Assembly: GCA_030142905.1 (NCBI GenBank)
Contig: JASJOG010000146.1
Location: 372,001-436,000, forward strand
Direction of reading: 5' to 3'
DNA: 64,000 nt
Source: Heliopora coerulea
Taxonomy: Eukaryota > Cnidaria > Anthozoa > Scleralcyonacea > Helioporidae
Within the stretch, counting starts at the first letter, position 1. Every line of letters begins with the position of its first letter. Positions 24,386-36,200 of the stretch are shown piece by piece. Below the pieces are notes generated by a model, which did not search any database, was not told the DNA's origin, and saw nothing but the letters and a program-made list of their open reading frames with translations. A program made the translations under genes and the position numbers.

Positions 24386-24457
24386 GTCTCAGTAGCTCAG
24401 AGGTCAGAGCGCCGGTACGTAGATTCGGAGACCTTGGGTTCGATTCCCGGCTGGAGC
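24386..24457 (+). repeat. tRNA-derived SINE head, tRNA-Tyr-like
   Basis: A 72-base tRNA-like stretch has an A box (TAGCTCAGAGGTCAGAGC) and a B box (GGGTTCGATTCCC). The putative anticodon loop reads ACGTAGA, giving a GTA (Tyr) anticodon, but base 33 is C and not T, and the acceptor stem pairs poorly (GTCTCAG against CTGGAGC). It is therefore more likely a SINE head or pseudo-tRNA than a working tRNA gene. An AT-rich tail follows (CGTATATATAATTATG). Confidence 0.55.
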
Positions 24458-24825
24458 AGTCAGATTTTTCGTATATATAATTATGATAGTTTTATATTCA
24501 GTGTACGCAGGCTATGGCGTGTCTTGTACTGAGCACTTCGTACTCAAATTACGATTGCGATTTTCGCCCTCATCCCTACATTCGAAGTATGTTTGCTCCG
24601 TGAGGTCTACACATTTCAAACGCTTTACATTACTTCGTTTCCCGCGTGTGTTTATTTAAGAAATCGTTACTACACTAATTTAATTTGATCGTTCGTCTAT
24701 CATTAGCAATATAAACCGGGGAATTCAATGTGCGCGGTCAACATTGAGTGCTGTCTACGCTTCATACTGAAAAGTAGCTAAAACGCAAGAAAAAGTACTG
24801 CGAAGTCTTCCACCAAAGTTTCAGC

Positions 24826-27800
24826 ATGGATAACTACAGCACGTCAACTTTCAGTACTAAACTCGAGACGTCGAGCAATAAATCCGACGTACCGACGATC
24901 ATTACAGAGCCATTTGGTTTAAGGATCCTTCGGCTTTTTCTTTACACTGTAATATTCTTCGTCGCTGTTGTTGGAAATGTTTTGGTGATTCTCGTAGTGT
25001 ACAAAACGCCGTCTTTACGGTCAGGTGAGCCTTCAAAATGCCATTTCTATTTTCCCTCAGTTTTTTCTTAACAATGTAATGTTTTTTGCCGCTGCTGTTG
25101 GATGTATTTTGGTGATTCCGGTGATAAATAAGACACTACCTCTACCAAAGGTGAGTTTTACAAATAACCGCTTTGTTTCGTGAAAAATAAGCAAAGTTTT
25201 GGCCTTCGCGCACGCACTTTGGCGGTTCGCTTGTAGCTTCGGGATCCCAGAACTATAGTGATTTGCTTGGCCATTACAATAACCGCCATCATATGATTTA
25301 ATGTACGCGATAACTAGAAAACACGACAGTAGATTTTAATGAAACTTCAGAGAGAGGTCTTTCAAAGACTTTTGAATTGGTATTTTACGATATCATATTG
25401 ATGGCTCAATTCCTTCTAAATCCACTCCATCTTTTGTTCGATAACTCCGTAGGATGTTTTTTTCCAATTTGTTTTGTTTCGTACTCTTTGTTACCTCTCT
25501 TCTGATGCAGCCAGGGTCGTAAAAAGCCCAATAGCATAAAATTAACACCCAGAAACGACGATTAGCGTGGGCACCGGATAAAGCCTCAAAGATCGATCGT
25601 CAAAGTCTTGGGACCACATGTAAAAATTTCCGAATCAAGTGTAAATATAATTAGTTATCAAAAGTACTGACCCCATTTAGAACGATATTCCATAATAAAA
25701 TCATATGAAGAAAGGGTTAAAGGCGAATATTGGGTTGAACGTAACTATCACACAGAAGCTGTCTCAGTCATTTGATAAAGCATATCTCCACCATCAAACG
25801 TCTTGACGCTTGTAAACAAGGAAGTGACGGATGAGTATCAAAAATTGAAGGACTAATGTTGAGTGACAAATGAAAAGCTACATTCAAATTTCATCTTCTT
25901 GTTAAAGATATACCGTCTTTAAGCGTCCTTGTACTAGGAACATAGTTTAATTAATATGTTCTGTCTCACATAATCATGCATTTTTTCACTTGTTTACAAA
26001 AGCCGGAAAATAAAATTCGCCGAAAATCAATCAGTTCCCAAAATATAAACATTAGTTAATGACTACACTTGACAACAGCTTGATGCAATCAAAGCGAGTA
26101 GGAACGTCAGCTCCATCGACTGGGAGTTCCAAAAATTATACTTTTCCAGACGCCCAAATTAGATGACATTTCAAATATCTCCTAGAATTCTCACTTTACA
26201 GTACTTAATGTCTTTTCAACAGCCCACATAAGAAAGTTGCAGGTACCCATGCACATTCTGTAAGAAGCTGCACAGCTCAATTAACTGATCGGAAACGAAA
26301 ATAAAGACGAAAAAAAGTGTTGGTGCATTTAATGTGGGTAGCCCGCAAATGACTTTGGCTTGAAAATGACATTTCACAAGGAAGATGTTACAAAATCACC
26401 TTTAAATCAGGTTAGATTATCGAGAGAGGACATAAGTAGAGCGACACTCGTTTTACCATCGGGTTTCACTTATTTTGTGTTTAAGTACTACAACATTGGT
26501 ATACTTTCAAACAGACTTGCGCCGTTTGCCTGGCAGTGCTTTTAAAATCAGGTGCATTTTATAAATCAACTTTGATGTACAAGACGTTACGAGACGCCAC
26601 AAAGACTGCACATAAATTGCAGGTTTGACATGATTTGGATTGTTGAAACGTTAGAAGTTGATACAACCGACATGACACGCGCCTTTTCTTTGTAAGCAAG
26701 TGCATTAAAGAAACTTGGCCAACTAGCCAACGGTATTGAGAAATTAAAATTGAGAGTCCATTAATTTAGAGGAAGCATTTTAGTTGATCGTAATTGTCAA
26801 TTTTACCGACAGAGCTGCATTTTCACCAGTGCTTGTCCGGTCATGAGCAACGTCCTTTGTAATACAAAGACCTCAGAAAAACTGACAAAAAACTATTATT
26901 GAAGACTAACTATAAAAAATTTCCTTTAATTTTTTTAGTGACTGGCTACATGATTGCAAATCTTGCGATAGCAGACCTGGCTGTAGCTGTGCTGTGTATT
27001 CCCTTTACGCTGATTTACTTCGAGCTAAAAACGTGGCCCTTTGGCTATGCTATGTGCAAAATCATTCCATTTGTTCAATCCATATCTGTTGTGGGATCTG
27101 TAGGAACGTTAACTGTTATCAGTGTAGGTGAGGAACGTTTGAGTGATACATTTATGAAGATAAAGATTGTTGTACCAGTGCTGTCCTTGAATCACTTGAA
27201 CTCCTGTCCTTTTGAGAATTTAGCGGTATTCTTAACAAACGAACAACCAAGCAACTGACTTACCCAACAACTTATCAGCCTATTTACCAACTTACCATCC
27301 AACTTACCATCTAACTTACCAATTACCAGATATTACCAGTTATTTGGTTAATTGTGAAGTTATCATTTCATAATACCCTGAGGATGATTCTGAAATAGAA
27401 TTAACTTACCAACCAACTTATCAACTAACTAACCAACTAACTAACCAACTAACTTAACAACGAACTTACCAACCGACTTACCAACTAAATCACCAACCAA
27501 CTTACCAACTAACTCACCAACCAACTTACCAACTTACCAACTAACTCATCAACAAACCAAACAACCAACTTATCGTACAATTATCAACCTACCTGCCAAC
27601 CAACTCACCAACTAATTTACCAATTTGCCAACCAACCTACCAATTTACCAACTGACACGTCAACCAACCAACTCACAAAACAACTTATCAACCAACTTAT
27701 CAACATACCAACCCACTTACCAACTTACTGACTAACTTACCAACTTACCAACCAAGTCACAAAATAACCTATCAACCTACTTACAAATCAACTTTCCAAA

Positions 27801-30509
27801 TTACCAACCTTCTTACCAACTTATCGACTAACTTGCCAACTCAGCAACTAACTTACCAACTCACCTACTAACTTATATCCAAACCAATCCACCAACCGAT
27901 ATATTTTTTCTTTCTTTTTATGCTCCAGATCGCTATCGCTGCATTGTAAATACATTTGCCGTTCGCTTATCCATGAGTGTCTTGAGGTACACCATTTGCC
28001 TTATTTGGGCAGTGTCTTTAGTCGCTGCCTTACCGATTGTCGGTGTGATGACATTACAAGAGGCTGATCCAAAAAAAATAATTTGTGACGAGAAGTGGCC
28101 TAAACCCCAGTACCGCACTGTATACACCACAGTGTCCTTCGCTCTCACCTACGCTGTCCCACTGTTCATCATGTGCGTGTTATTCATCAACATTGCAATA
28201 GCTTTGAACAAGGTAGTACGAGATGGAGCAAACAGGGAAGGCTTTACAAACCAGAAGAAAAAGGACAAGGTGGTAAAGATACTATTGGCTCTGATCATCG
28301 CTTACGCAACATGTTTTCTCCCACATCATGTGATCTTTATGTGGGGTGAATATGGCAACGGAAACAAAAGCAAGTAAGCTTATACAGTGGGTGGAGTTAA
28401 TGGTTTTCCTTGTATTGAAATTCACTATGGCGCCGAAGATACTAGTGCACTTTGCTTTGTTATACCTTACTACTTTACTTTACCTTACTTTACTTCACTT
28501 TACTTTACTTTACTTTACTTCACTTTACTTTACTTTACTTTACTTTACTTCACTTTACCTTACTTTACTTTACTTCACTTTACTTTACTTTACTTTACTT
28601 CACTTTACTTTACTTTACTTTACTTCACTTTACCTTACTTTACTTTACTTCACTTTACTTTACTTTACTTTACTTTACCTTACTTTACTTTACTTCACTT
28701 TACTTTACTCTACTTTACTTTACTTTACTTTACTTTACCTTACCTTACTTTACTTTACTTCACTTTACTTTAATTTACTTTACTTTACTTAACTTTACTT
28801 TACTTTACTTCACTTTACTTTACTCTACTTTACTTCACTTTACTTTACTTTACTTTACTTTACTTTACTTTACTTTACTTTACTTTACATTACTTTACTT
28901 TACTTTACTTTACTTTACATTACATTGCTTTACTTTACTTTACTTTACTTTACTTTACTTTACTTTACTTTACTTCACTTTACCTTACTTTACTTTACTT
29001 TACTTTACTCCACTTTACTTTACTTTACTTTACTTTACTTTACTTTACTCTACTTTACTTTACTCTACTTTACTTTACTTTACTCTACTTTACTTTACTC
29101 TACTTTACTTTACTTTACTCTACTTTACTTTACTTTACTTTACTTTACTTTACTTTACTTTACTCTACTTTACTTTACTTTACTTTACTTTACCTTACTT
29201 TACTTTACCTTACTTTACTTTACTTTACTTTACTTTACTTTACCTTACTTTACTTTACTTTACTTCACTTTACTTTACCTTACTTTCCTTACTTTACTTT
29301 ACCTTACTTTACTTTACTTTACTTTACTCTACTTTACTTTACTTTACTTTACCTTACTTTACTTTACTTTACTTTACTTTACCTTACTTTACTTTACTTT
29401 ACTTTACTTTACTTTACCTTACTTTACTTTACTTTACTCTACTTTACTTTATTTTTCTTTACTTCACTTTATTTTACTTAATCTTCACCTTACTTTACCT
29501 TACTTTACTTTACTTTACTTTACTTTACTTTACTTTGCTTTACTTTACCTTACCTTACCTTACCTTACCTTACCTTACCTTACCTTACCTTACCTTACCT
29601 TACCTTACCTTACCTTACCTTACCTTACCTTACTTTGCTTTGCCTTACTTTACTTTATTTGACTTTGCTTTGCTTTACTTTACTTTACTTCACTTTATTT
29701 TACTTAACCTTTACCTTACTTTACTTTACTTTTACTTTGTTTTACTTTTCTTTTACCTAACCTTAGTGAAATGATTTCAGTTTACTTCATTTCGTTTTAA
29801 TTTATACGTAAAGCTCCGTCTTATCCACTTTGACAAAGATATGCGTAATATAACTTGAACAAGAAAGATGTAAAGAAGAGACATGTGACGATGACTGATC
29901 GAAGAAGTAGAAGTTTTAGTCCCCCTCGTTGGCAAAATAATAATTTGTCAGGGGACAATCTGTTAAAATATCCTTCTTCACATAAACGAGAAAGTTTCGT
30001 CAGTTCAACAATCAAGATGCCTAACACTACTTCCAAATGACTTTGAAATCGCAAAACTTCCCTCAACCCCCAAGTTTAGTTTCACTTTCTAAAATATTAG
30101 CTTAGATTTTCAAAAACTTTACACCACATGAATAGCAAGAAGTGATAAGACGTAAATCTTCAAAATGTTTATGAGGCGTGGATGAGTTTTGCTAATCTGA
30201 GCGTGCGTTCCACCTGATCTTTTTATAACTCATAAAATAACTCGCCTTCCAGGAATAATGTGTAAACTAAATAAGCGCTTTATTTATTTTAGATACCGAA
30301 ATCTTTTACAGTCTTACGCGATTCTCCTTGTCTACACAAACAGCGCCTCCAACCCAATTCTTTATGCATTTATGGGAAATAGGTTCAAGGATGGTTTCAA
30401 AAGATTGCTTTGCTGTCGACGTTTTCCTAAGTTCAACAACCGGACCTTTTCCAGGAATAGCCGAACGCTAAGAACTGTTGTAGGCGGCAGAGAAACATCC
30501 TCTTCGTAG
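24826..30509 (+). CDS. Class A (rhodopsin-type) GPCR, neuropeptide-receptor-like, four exons
   Basis: A seven-transmembrane receptor of 349 residues. Exons: 24826-25024, 26939-27127, 27929-28373, 30293-30509. All three junctions are GT-AG and phase-perfect, and the total length is an exact multiple of three. TM1 carries GNVLVILVVY (N1.50), TM2 has NLAIADLAVAV (D2.50), TM3 starts with the disulfide Cys (AMCKIIPF) and ends in DRYRC at residues 130-134. The second-loop Cys is in KKIICDEKW. TM6 has CFLPHH in place of the usual CWxP, TM7 has NPILY at 298-302, and the tail has palmitoylation-type Cys (RLLCCRR). The pattern fits peptide receptors of the NPY/NPFF/tachykinin group, but no ligand can be assigned. 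The introns hold a minisatellite (27270-27895), a huge ACTTT array (28455-29760) and a decayed copy of exon 1 (25061-25150). Third loop and tail are short. Confidence 0.9.
25061..25150 (+). pseudogene. Decayed tandem duplicate of the TM1 exon
   Basis: Starting 36 bases after exon 1 of the GPCR, this segment aligns base for base with the exon's 3' half. AATGTAATGTTTTTTGCCGC matches CTGTAATATTCTTCGTCGCT, and GGATGTATTTTGGTGATTCC matches GGAAATGTTTTGGTGATTCT. It is preceded by an acceptor-like TTTCCCTCAG and followed by a good donor GTGAGT. The key Asn of TM1 has become Cys (GC in place of GN). Spliced in as an extra 90-base exon it would give a stop (TAA) at its fourth codon, so it looks non-functional, or at most a poison exon. 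Confidence 0.75.
27270..27895. repeat. Intronic CCAACTTA/CCAACTAA minisatellite
   Basis: About 600 bases of the 8- to 20-base motifs ACCAACTTACCAACTAACTT with many variants, in intron 2 of the GPCR. A short foreign piece (ATACCCTGAGGATGATTCTG) at about 27371-27396 interrupts it; that piece matches the flank of the palindromic MITEs at 13.7 and 16.9 kb. Confidence 0.92.
28455..29760. repeat. ACTTT pentanucleotide array in GPCR intron 3
   Basis: About 1.3 kb of nearly pure TTTAC/ACTTT units with CTTCA, CTCTA and CCTTA variants; at 29545-29635 a block of pure CCTTA. Because the five-base unit has no stop in the plus-strand frames, the array yields frames of up to 440 codons (Leu/Tyr/Phe/Thr repeats). 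They are not genes. Confidence 0.97.
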
Positions 30510-31587
30510 AAGGCGAAGCTAGTGCTTGAATGCTTAGTATCTTAAATTCTGGCGGACTTTGCAACCCCCTGAGGTGAAATAAGCTGGGTGCGAATTTCTG
30601 AAAATTTAGCGGAATTTCCAGGAGAGGTTCTCAAAAGATCGACTTAGACATATTGTGAGATTTACAAAGGAGTAATTCCGCGATATAACGGAAATTTGTA
30701 AATGTAATTAATCGTATATCAACAAAGTGTTTCTAACAGACTTTAGTTAAGTTAGCATAAATGAAACATGAAGATGAACTTTTAGATCGACCTGTTAGCC
30801 ATCATGTCTTGCCATATGTACTTTTGTTTACTCGACACCTGTAATTGAACAAGAAAAGTTTCCACCGTTTTCGGAATATCTACAGTACTGTTCTCAAATG
30901 TATGGGTTGTGTTTTATCACCTTTTTACGCAAACTCAGCACAGTATTGTTTAGGTTGTTGCTTAACAACGAATAACACAGATTCAACCTTTTAAGTCAAT
31001 CGCAAGATTATCGCGAATTATTTTGAACTTGTCAAATGACTGATGAAAAAGATGTCAGGATTATTGAGAGAGTTAGTGTGAGAGTTTGGATTGGGGCTAG
31101 TTCCATTTTATCGCAATGGACTGACTGATTCTAGAGGATTATTCATCCTCCAAAATAAGAATGACTAGGTTTATTTATCGCTGCAGATCAGTAGCGGACG
31201 GTTACCTAGATCCTAAGGTCAATCGGCGGTTTGACATCAGCCGTCATCTATATCGCAATGTCCGTATCAAGATCGGAAGGCGTTCGTAAGTAATCAGCTT
31301 CCAGAACTGGACAGAGTTCTATTTTGAACATATCCGAGGTTACCTGCCATTTTGCAGGTAAGGTCTTTTTGTCTTTCAAAATACTAATTACGTATTCGAG
31401 GGGAAAACAGAAAATGGCGTATTTGGATTAACCAAGGTAGGTCATAGAACAAGGTATAGTCTGGTTTTGTGGTTAGATTTACTAAACATCTCAAATCCGA
31501 CGACATGGGAAACATGACAAATTGTGTACTTAATGTGGAAGCGTAGATCGTATGAAGGATCACAGATATTCGCCAAGCTAGAATAAA
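30510..31587. other. 3' flank of the GPCR, no gene seen
   Basis: No exon was found. It presumably contains the 3' untranslated region. Confidence 0.4.
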
Positions 31588-31665
31588 CGAGTCTCTGACG
31601 GGAATTGAACCCGTAACCTTCTAATGACCGGAGAGGCGATCTTCATCATTGAGCTACGTGGATTG
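31588..31665 (-). repeat. tRNA-derived sequence (SINE or pseudo-tRNA)
   Basis: Read on the minus strand it has an A-box-like CGTAGCTCAATGATGAAGAT and a perfect B box GGGTTCAATTCCC, with pairing T-arm bases (ACGGG and CCCGT). The acceptor arms (ATCCACG against CAGAGAC) do not pair, so a functional tRNA is unlikely. SINE origin is inferred. Confidence 0.45.
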
Positions 31666-33220
31666 CGATGGTCAGAGTAAGGAGCAGACTCCTGATGGTT
31701 CGTTTGTGTGAAATAAGGACCGCTTGAGAGTGAAGTATATTGACATCCCATTAATAAATGGTCGTCAATTATTACGAAGCAAACATTTACATCTGTCTTT
31801 CTTCGTATTTTCAAAATTATGTAGTTTTATAAAACACTCTCATCTTCATGCGAAACGTCGTTAATATCAGTTCTTAGATATTACGAATTACCGGTTAAAT
31901 GAAAGAGCGCGATGATTTTTTAATGTAACCAGAGTCTACAACGTTCGTGTTTGTTCCAGTTGTCTCACCACGCTCTGATGAACGGCGGGGAACATATTCT
32001 TCTTTTCAGTTAGTTTACCCTTGAATTGAGAATATTATCTATGATGGTAAAATTCAATAGTGTGAATTCCTTAATAATGAAACTTTTTAATTTCTCATCG
32101 GTACATTTGCAGAAAAAAATATATAGAGTTTAATTCCGAATGAAAAAATTCAAGGCAGACTACTGTGTCCTTTTCAGTAGGGAATTTGTTCTTTAGAATG
32201 ACAGGCAATGGTCATGGTTTCTGTGAGTGCATGCAAGCACATTACAATATTCTTTTTAAGATTTATTCAGCTGAGCTCGAGTGAATTGATAAGGAGCGAT
32301 GAAAAGTGATGAACTATTCATTACGAATAAACTCAGTTGGGTGTTATTTCGAATAACAACACGTTATGAGGTTAGTATTTTACGTGATAACCTACAACGA
32401 TGTTATTAATGTTAAGAAAAGACCTGATTTTCGGCTCAGTGGCCTAGGAAGCAAGTGTGGGCCGGAGGTATAAAACTTTTCGGAGGCACCTTTGCTCATG
32501 GGAAGGGCACCCCCAAAATAAATTGCATTTGTCACACCAGTTCTTTTGACATGAGGTTTGCATTTCAGTGAAACTAGTAATTAACACCAGTATTATAAAA
32601 AGTTCTAAATTTCTAAAAAAAAATTAAGCCTAAAAGTTCCAGACGAAATTACGAATGGTTGAAAAAATTTGAAATTTCCAACAGTATCTGAGTGATGTCT
32701 CTGTCTCGTTCAGCATGCTTTATTCACATATTCTTATATATCTTTTAATCTGTAGACCCAAGCAAGAGGGCATAAACTGATGCGTTACACTTCGTTAAAA
32801 AAAGGCATTTTTTTTCTTTAAAAAGGGTACTTTTCATGCTTAAAAAGGGCACTTTTTGTCGTTTCCAAAAGGTTAGGGGGGGGCACGTGCCCCAAATGCT
32901 CGCCTGGTTCCTATGCCGATGTTCCGCCTCATCCTTTCCCCAAAAAATAATCAACACTAATGCCCAATTTGAAAATGAGGTTATCACTTCAAAAAAAGAA
33001 AGCTGATGGATAACAAATAAATATCATCTAGAAAGTTCTCAAAACATTTCACAATCATTCAATGCTCCAGACATCGTGAGATGAAAACATGGATGGTAAA
33101 AAGACGTTCCTGGATAATGTCAGCTTCACTTTGCATAGTAAAAATGATGTACAAAGTCAAATATGGTTGTCCTTATTTGCAGGCGCCAAAGATGTTTGAC
33201 TTATCAAAGATGTGTAAACG
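31666..33220. other. Intergenic DNA upstream of the ApeC gene
   Basis: No exon was found. It should contain the promoter of the gene starting at 33221. It includes the hAT-like element at about 32442-32920. Confidence 0.4.
32442..32920. mobile_element. hAT-like non-autonomous element
   Basis: The left edge CAGTGGCCTAGGAAGCAAG and the right edge CTGGTTCCTATGCCGATG face each other as diverged inverted repeats (CATCGGCATAGGAACCAG when reversed). The flanks TTTCGGCT and TTCCGCCT may be a decayed 8-base duplication. The interior has GGGCACCCCC and GGGGGGGGCACGTGCCCC blocks like those of the other G/C-run elements in this window. Confidence 0.45.
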
Positions 33221-36200
33221 ATGAAAATCTTTCCGAAATGTCTATTATTTTGGATTACAATCAGTTGGTGTAGCTTCTTTGCTTCAGGTAGCGGTACGTA
33301 TCAGCCGTAATACTATACGACAATACATACATACATATATATATTTATGTTTGTACTATATATATTTATACTTATATATTTATATATATATATTTTTATA
33401 TATATTTATACTAAATAAATTTATACTAATTGCTATAGTTGGCAATTACAACAATGAAGCACTATGATCATTTCTGTTCACCTCAACCTTTTTTCGAAAC
33501 GCGTTGACTGTGAAACGTAACAAGTCTGAACAACGTTGATAGTTCTGTTTATATTTGAATCGCTGGGGTAGTTTATTTGTAGCAAGTAGTTTCTCATGTT
33601 AAGGCAACGGATCACAGTTAAAAGATGTATGTAAAGTCAATTCATTTAGTACCCTCCATATTGCAGGTTCAAGATTAGAGAACGAAGAACTAGATTTCTA
33701 CAGGTCTTTAAACGACAGTGATGACTCCCAAGCAGTTCTTGGAAAGGATTCTCGAGATAAACGAGCTAAAGTAGAGCAATTCAAAGAAGGAGTCTACGAA
33801 AGTGAGGTGAAAGTTCTCGGACATGTAGATGGCGAGGTGAAAGAACGAGTAGAAAGGGCTTCAGGAGACTCTGACTTCAGTATCTCTGAAACTCCTATTA
33901 ATCCCACGACATCCTATCAGGATCCTATCCCATCCGACCAAGATAACGACGACAGCTCGACTGAAATATCTGTCTTTGATCCTAGTATGTCAAAAGTGCA
34001 CCCTAATACCATCATTAATGACACAAAGGTTCACCCTGATTCATCTGATAGGAAGTTGAGTGAAAACGAGTCTGATATGGGGTCTGGTATTGAAGTAGAT
34101 TCAGAAGAGAAATTAGACGATGAGGATTTCGCTGAGAGCCAAAGCTCGTCCCAGTCTTTTATAGTGGAAGATGATTCGGACAACAAAATAACGCTATCTA
34201 GCAGATCGGATACCATGGAAGAAGGTACAAGAAGAATAGTTATAAGAACGAAATTCCTTACTTTTAGCTACAAAAACTAAGATTTGCGTAAGCATTCCGT
34301 ATGTATTACACGCTAAATCTTGTGTCACTTATACACTTTTTTTGATTTTCCCTCTTCTTTGAACCCTGCATTGATTTCATTACGTATGTTCTCTTAAGGC
34401 CAGGAATGCGAGGTTTCACTTAGTTTGGCATGAAGTATTACTGGAATGCCAGGTTTCACGTAGTTTATCTGGGATCTCAGTCAATGTTGCCCTCGTACCT
34501 GTCGGCTATCCGACCAGAAGCATCCGAGCATATGATCGATACTTGAGTACATTACAAGGAAAGCGGAATAAAGTTTAAAAAGAAAAAAAAAGAGCGGGAA
34601 GAAGAAAAGAGAATGACTGCTTAATCAATTATTGTAAGAGCAATATCTCACCTTACTCGAGATTTGATTTATTCGTGCTCAATGGTAGTTCACGGGTTCT
34701 CAAACGATTTCGGGTTCTACATCACATTACCCAATCTACACAGGCTTGGACTGGCTACTGTGCCATCGCACCTCAGAACAATGGCAAACTATTGTTCCAC
34801 GGTACGACGGCAAAATGGTCAGTCTAAGCCTGATCTATCATTAGAACTGTGCTGGTTATTCACTTCTTGGTTGTTCGGAAATCAGATCCAACACTCCTAC
34901 TCGTGTATGACACATTACTTCATAAACATTAATAACTCTGTAATTTTCCTTACCAGTTCTGTGGCCATCAGGAACGTACGGTCTTCCCAAACCATTATCA
35001 GGTTGTCCAGAGTCGTCGGGTTTTGTGTGGAACACTGGACTGAGATTTTACGACACCGAAGATGATGGAACGGAGAATCATAACTCGGTGGCATTTCATC
35101 TAGCTGGAGACGTAACAGAGGATGGAGTGACGTTAGAGTTTTGCATGAAGACGAAAGACGTTGGAATAGCAAGGTACATCAATGGAAATTTTCTGGCTCA
35201 TTAAGAGCCAAGGATGCACTTTTATTATCTCACTCTGACTAACGCTCGATCATTTTATCCCTCATAGGGACGAACCCTGGGCGTTAAACGGTTAATTAAC
35301 TCATATAACCTCGTCAGCATAACAAGAATGTTCCCTACACGGAAAATCCTGAGTAAAAAAAAAGGCCAAATACAAATGCCAAATAAAAAGTCCTTCTTTA
35401 GAATTTTTATACAAAAACATCAGGTGCGCATATGGGGGTATTTACCCCTCTGGAGAAAATTTTTGCCCCCTATTTTGCCCCCCATACTCATTGTGAAAGT
35501 GTAAGGTTTGTATACCTTGGTCAGTATTTATGTATGGAGAGCGTATTTTGAATGCAAAGTCAGCGTATTATCAAAGAGTTAAGATATTTTATAGGAGTCA
35601 TGGAAGCTGAATATTCTATTATCCTAATACATTTTATATTTCACCCAAAATTTAGCGTGATTTCCCTGGGCGTCTTGCCCCCCTTCAAAGTTTTGTCGCC
35701 TATCGTAGGCTGTCCTAATGGTTAGGACATCCATTGTCTGTGTCTCGAAAGCCAGTAGAATTTTCGCGGGGCCGTGCCATAGGGAGGAGAATGATTGCGT
35801 AATATGTCAAATGAATAACACGCACTTTTAACTTCAGTTGGCCTTCGGGAAAGTACTGCGTTTACAAAAAAGGTGGCGTATGTCCAAACGGCTTAAAGAG
35901 CGGATTCGTTTACTGGGACGACGAAAACCGGGAGAACAAGAACTTCTTTGATGGTATCCTACCCGAAGGTACATACACAGACAAAACCAAGATATCCTTC
36001 TGCTGCAGTACCACGGGAAGTGTTAACTCAGCGATCGCTTTACCAACGGAAAAGCCGTTTTACTTGTTTCCTTATGGCTCTCCGACGTGTCAAAAGGTTA
36101 GCTTCGGTTGTTTGTACAACGAACTGACGTGAAGAATTGGGCGTGATACTTCCAGGGGCGTAGTTTATGGGGAGGTGAGGGCCCAGGATGTGATTTTTTC

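Noticed and set aside
24386..24457. Functional tRNA-Tyr gene
   Set aside because: The acceptor stem does not pair and the base before the anticodon is C, so a SINE head or pseudo-tRNA is more likely.
27270..27895. CRISPR-like array of repeats and spacers
   Set aside because: The units are contiguous, degenerate 8-20-base tandem repeats with no unique spacers, in a eukaryotic intron.
28452..29774. 440-codon open frame of Leu/Tyr/Phe/Thr repeats
   Set aside because: Produced by the ACTTT pentanucleotide array inside a GPCR intron; the composition is pure repeat.
34664..35172. 133- and 85-codon frames on either strand
   Set aside because: They are out-of-frame readings over ApeC exon 3; the third frame matches the ApeC domain and splices in phase.
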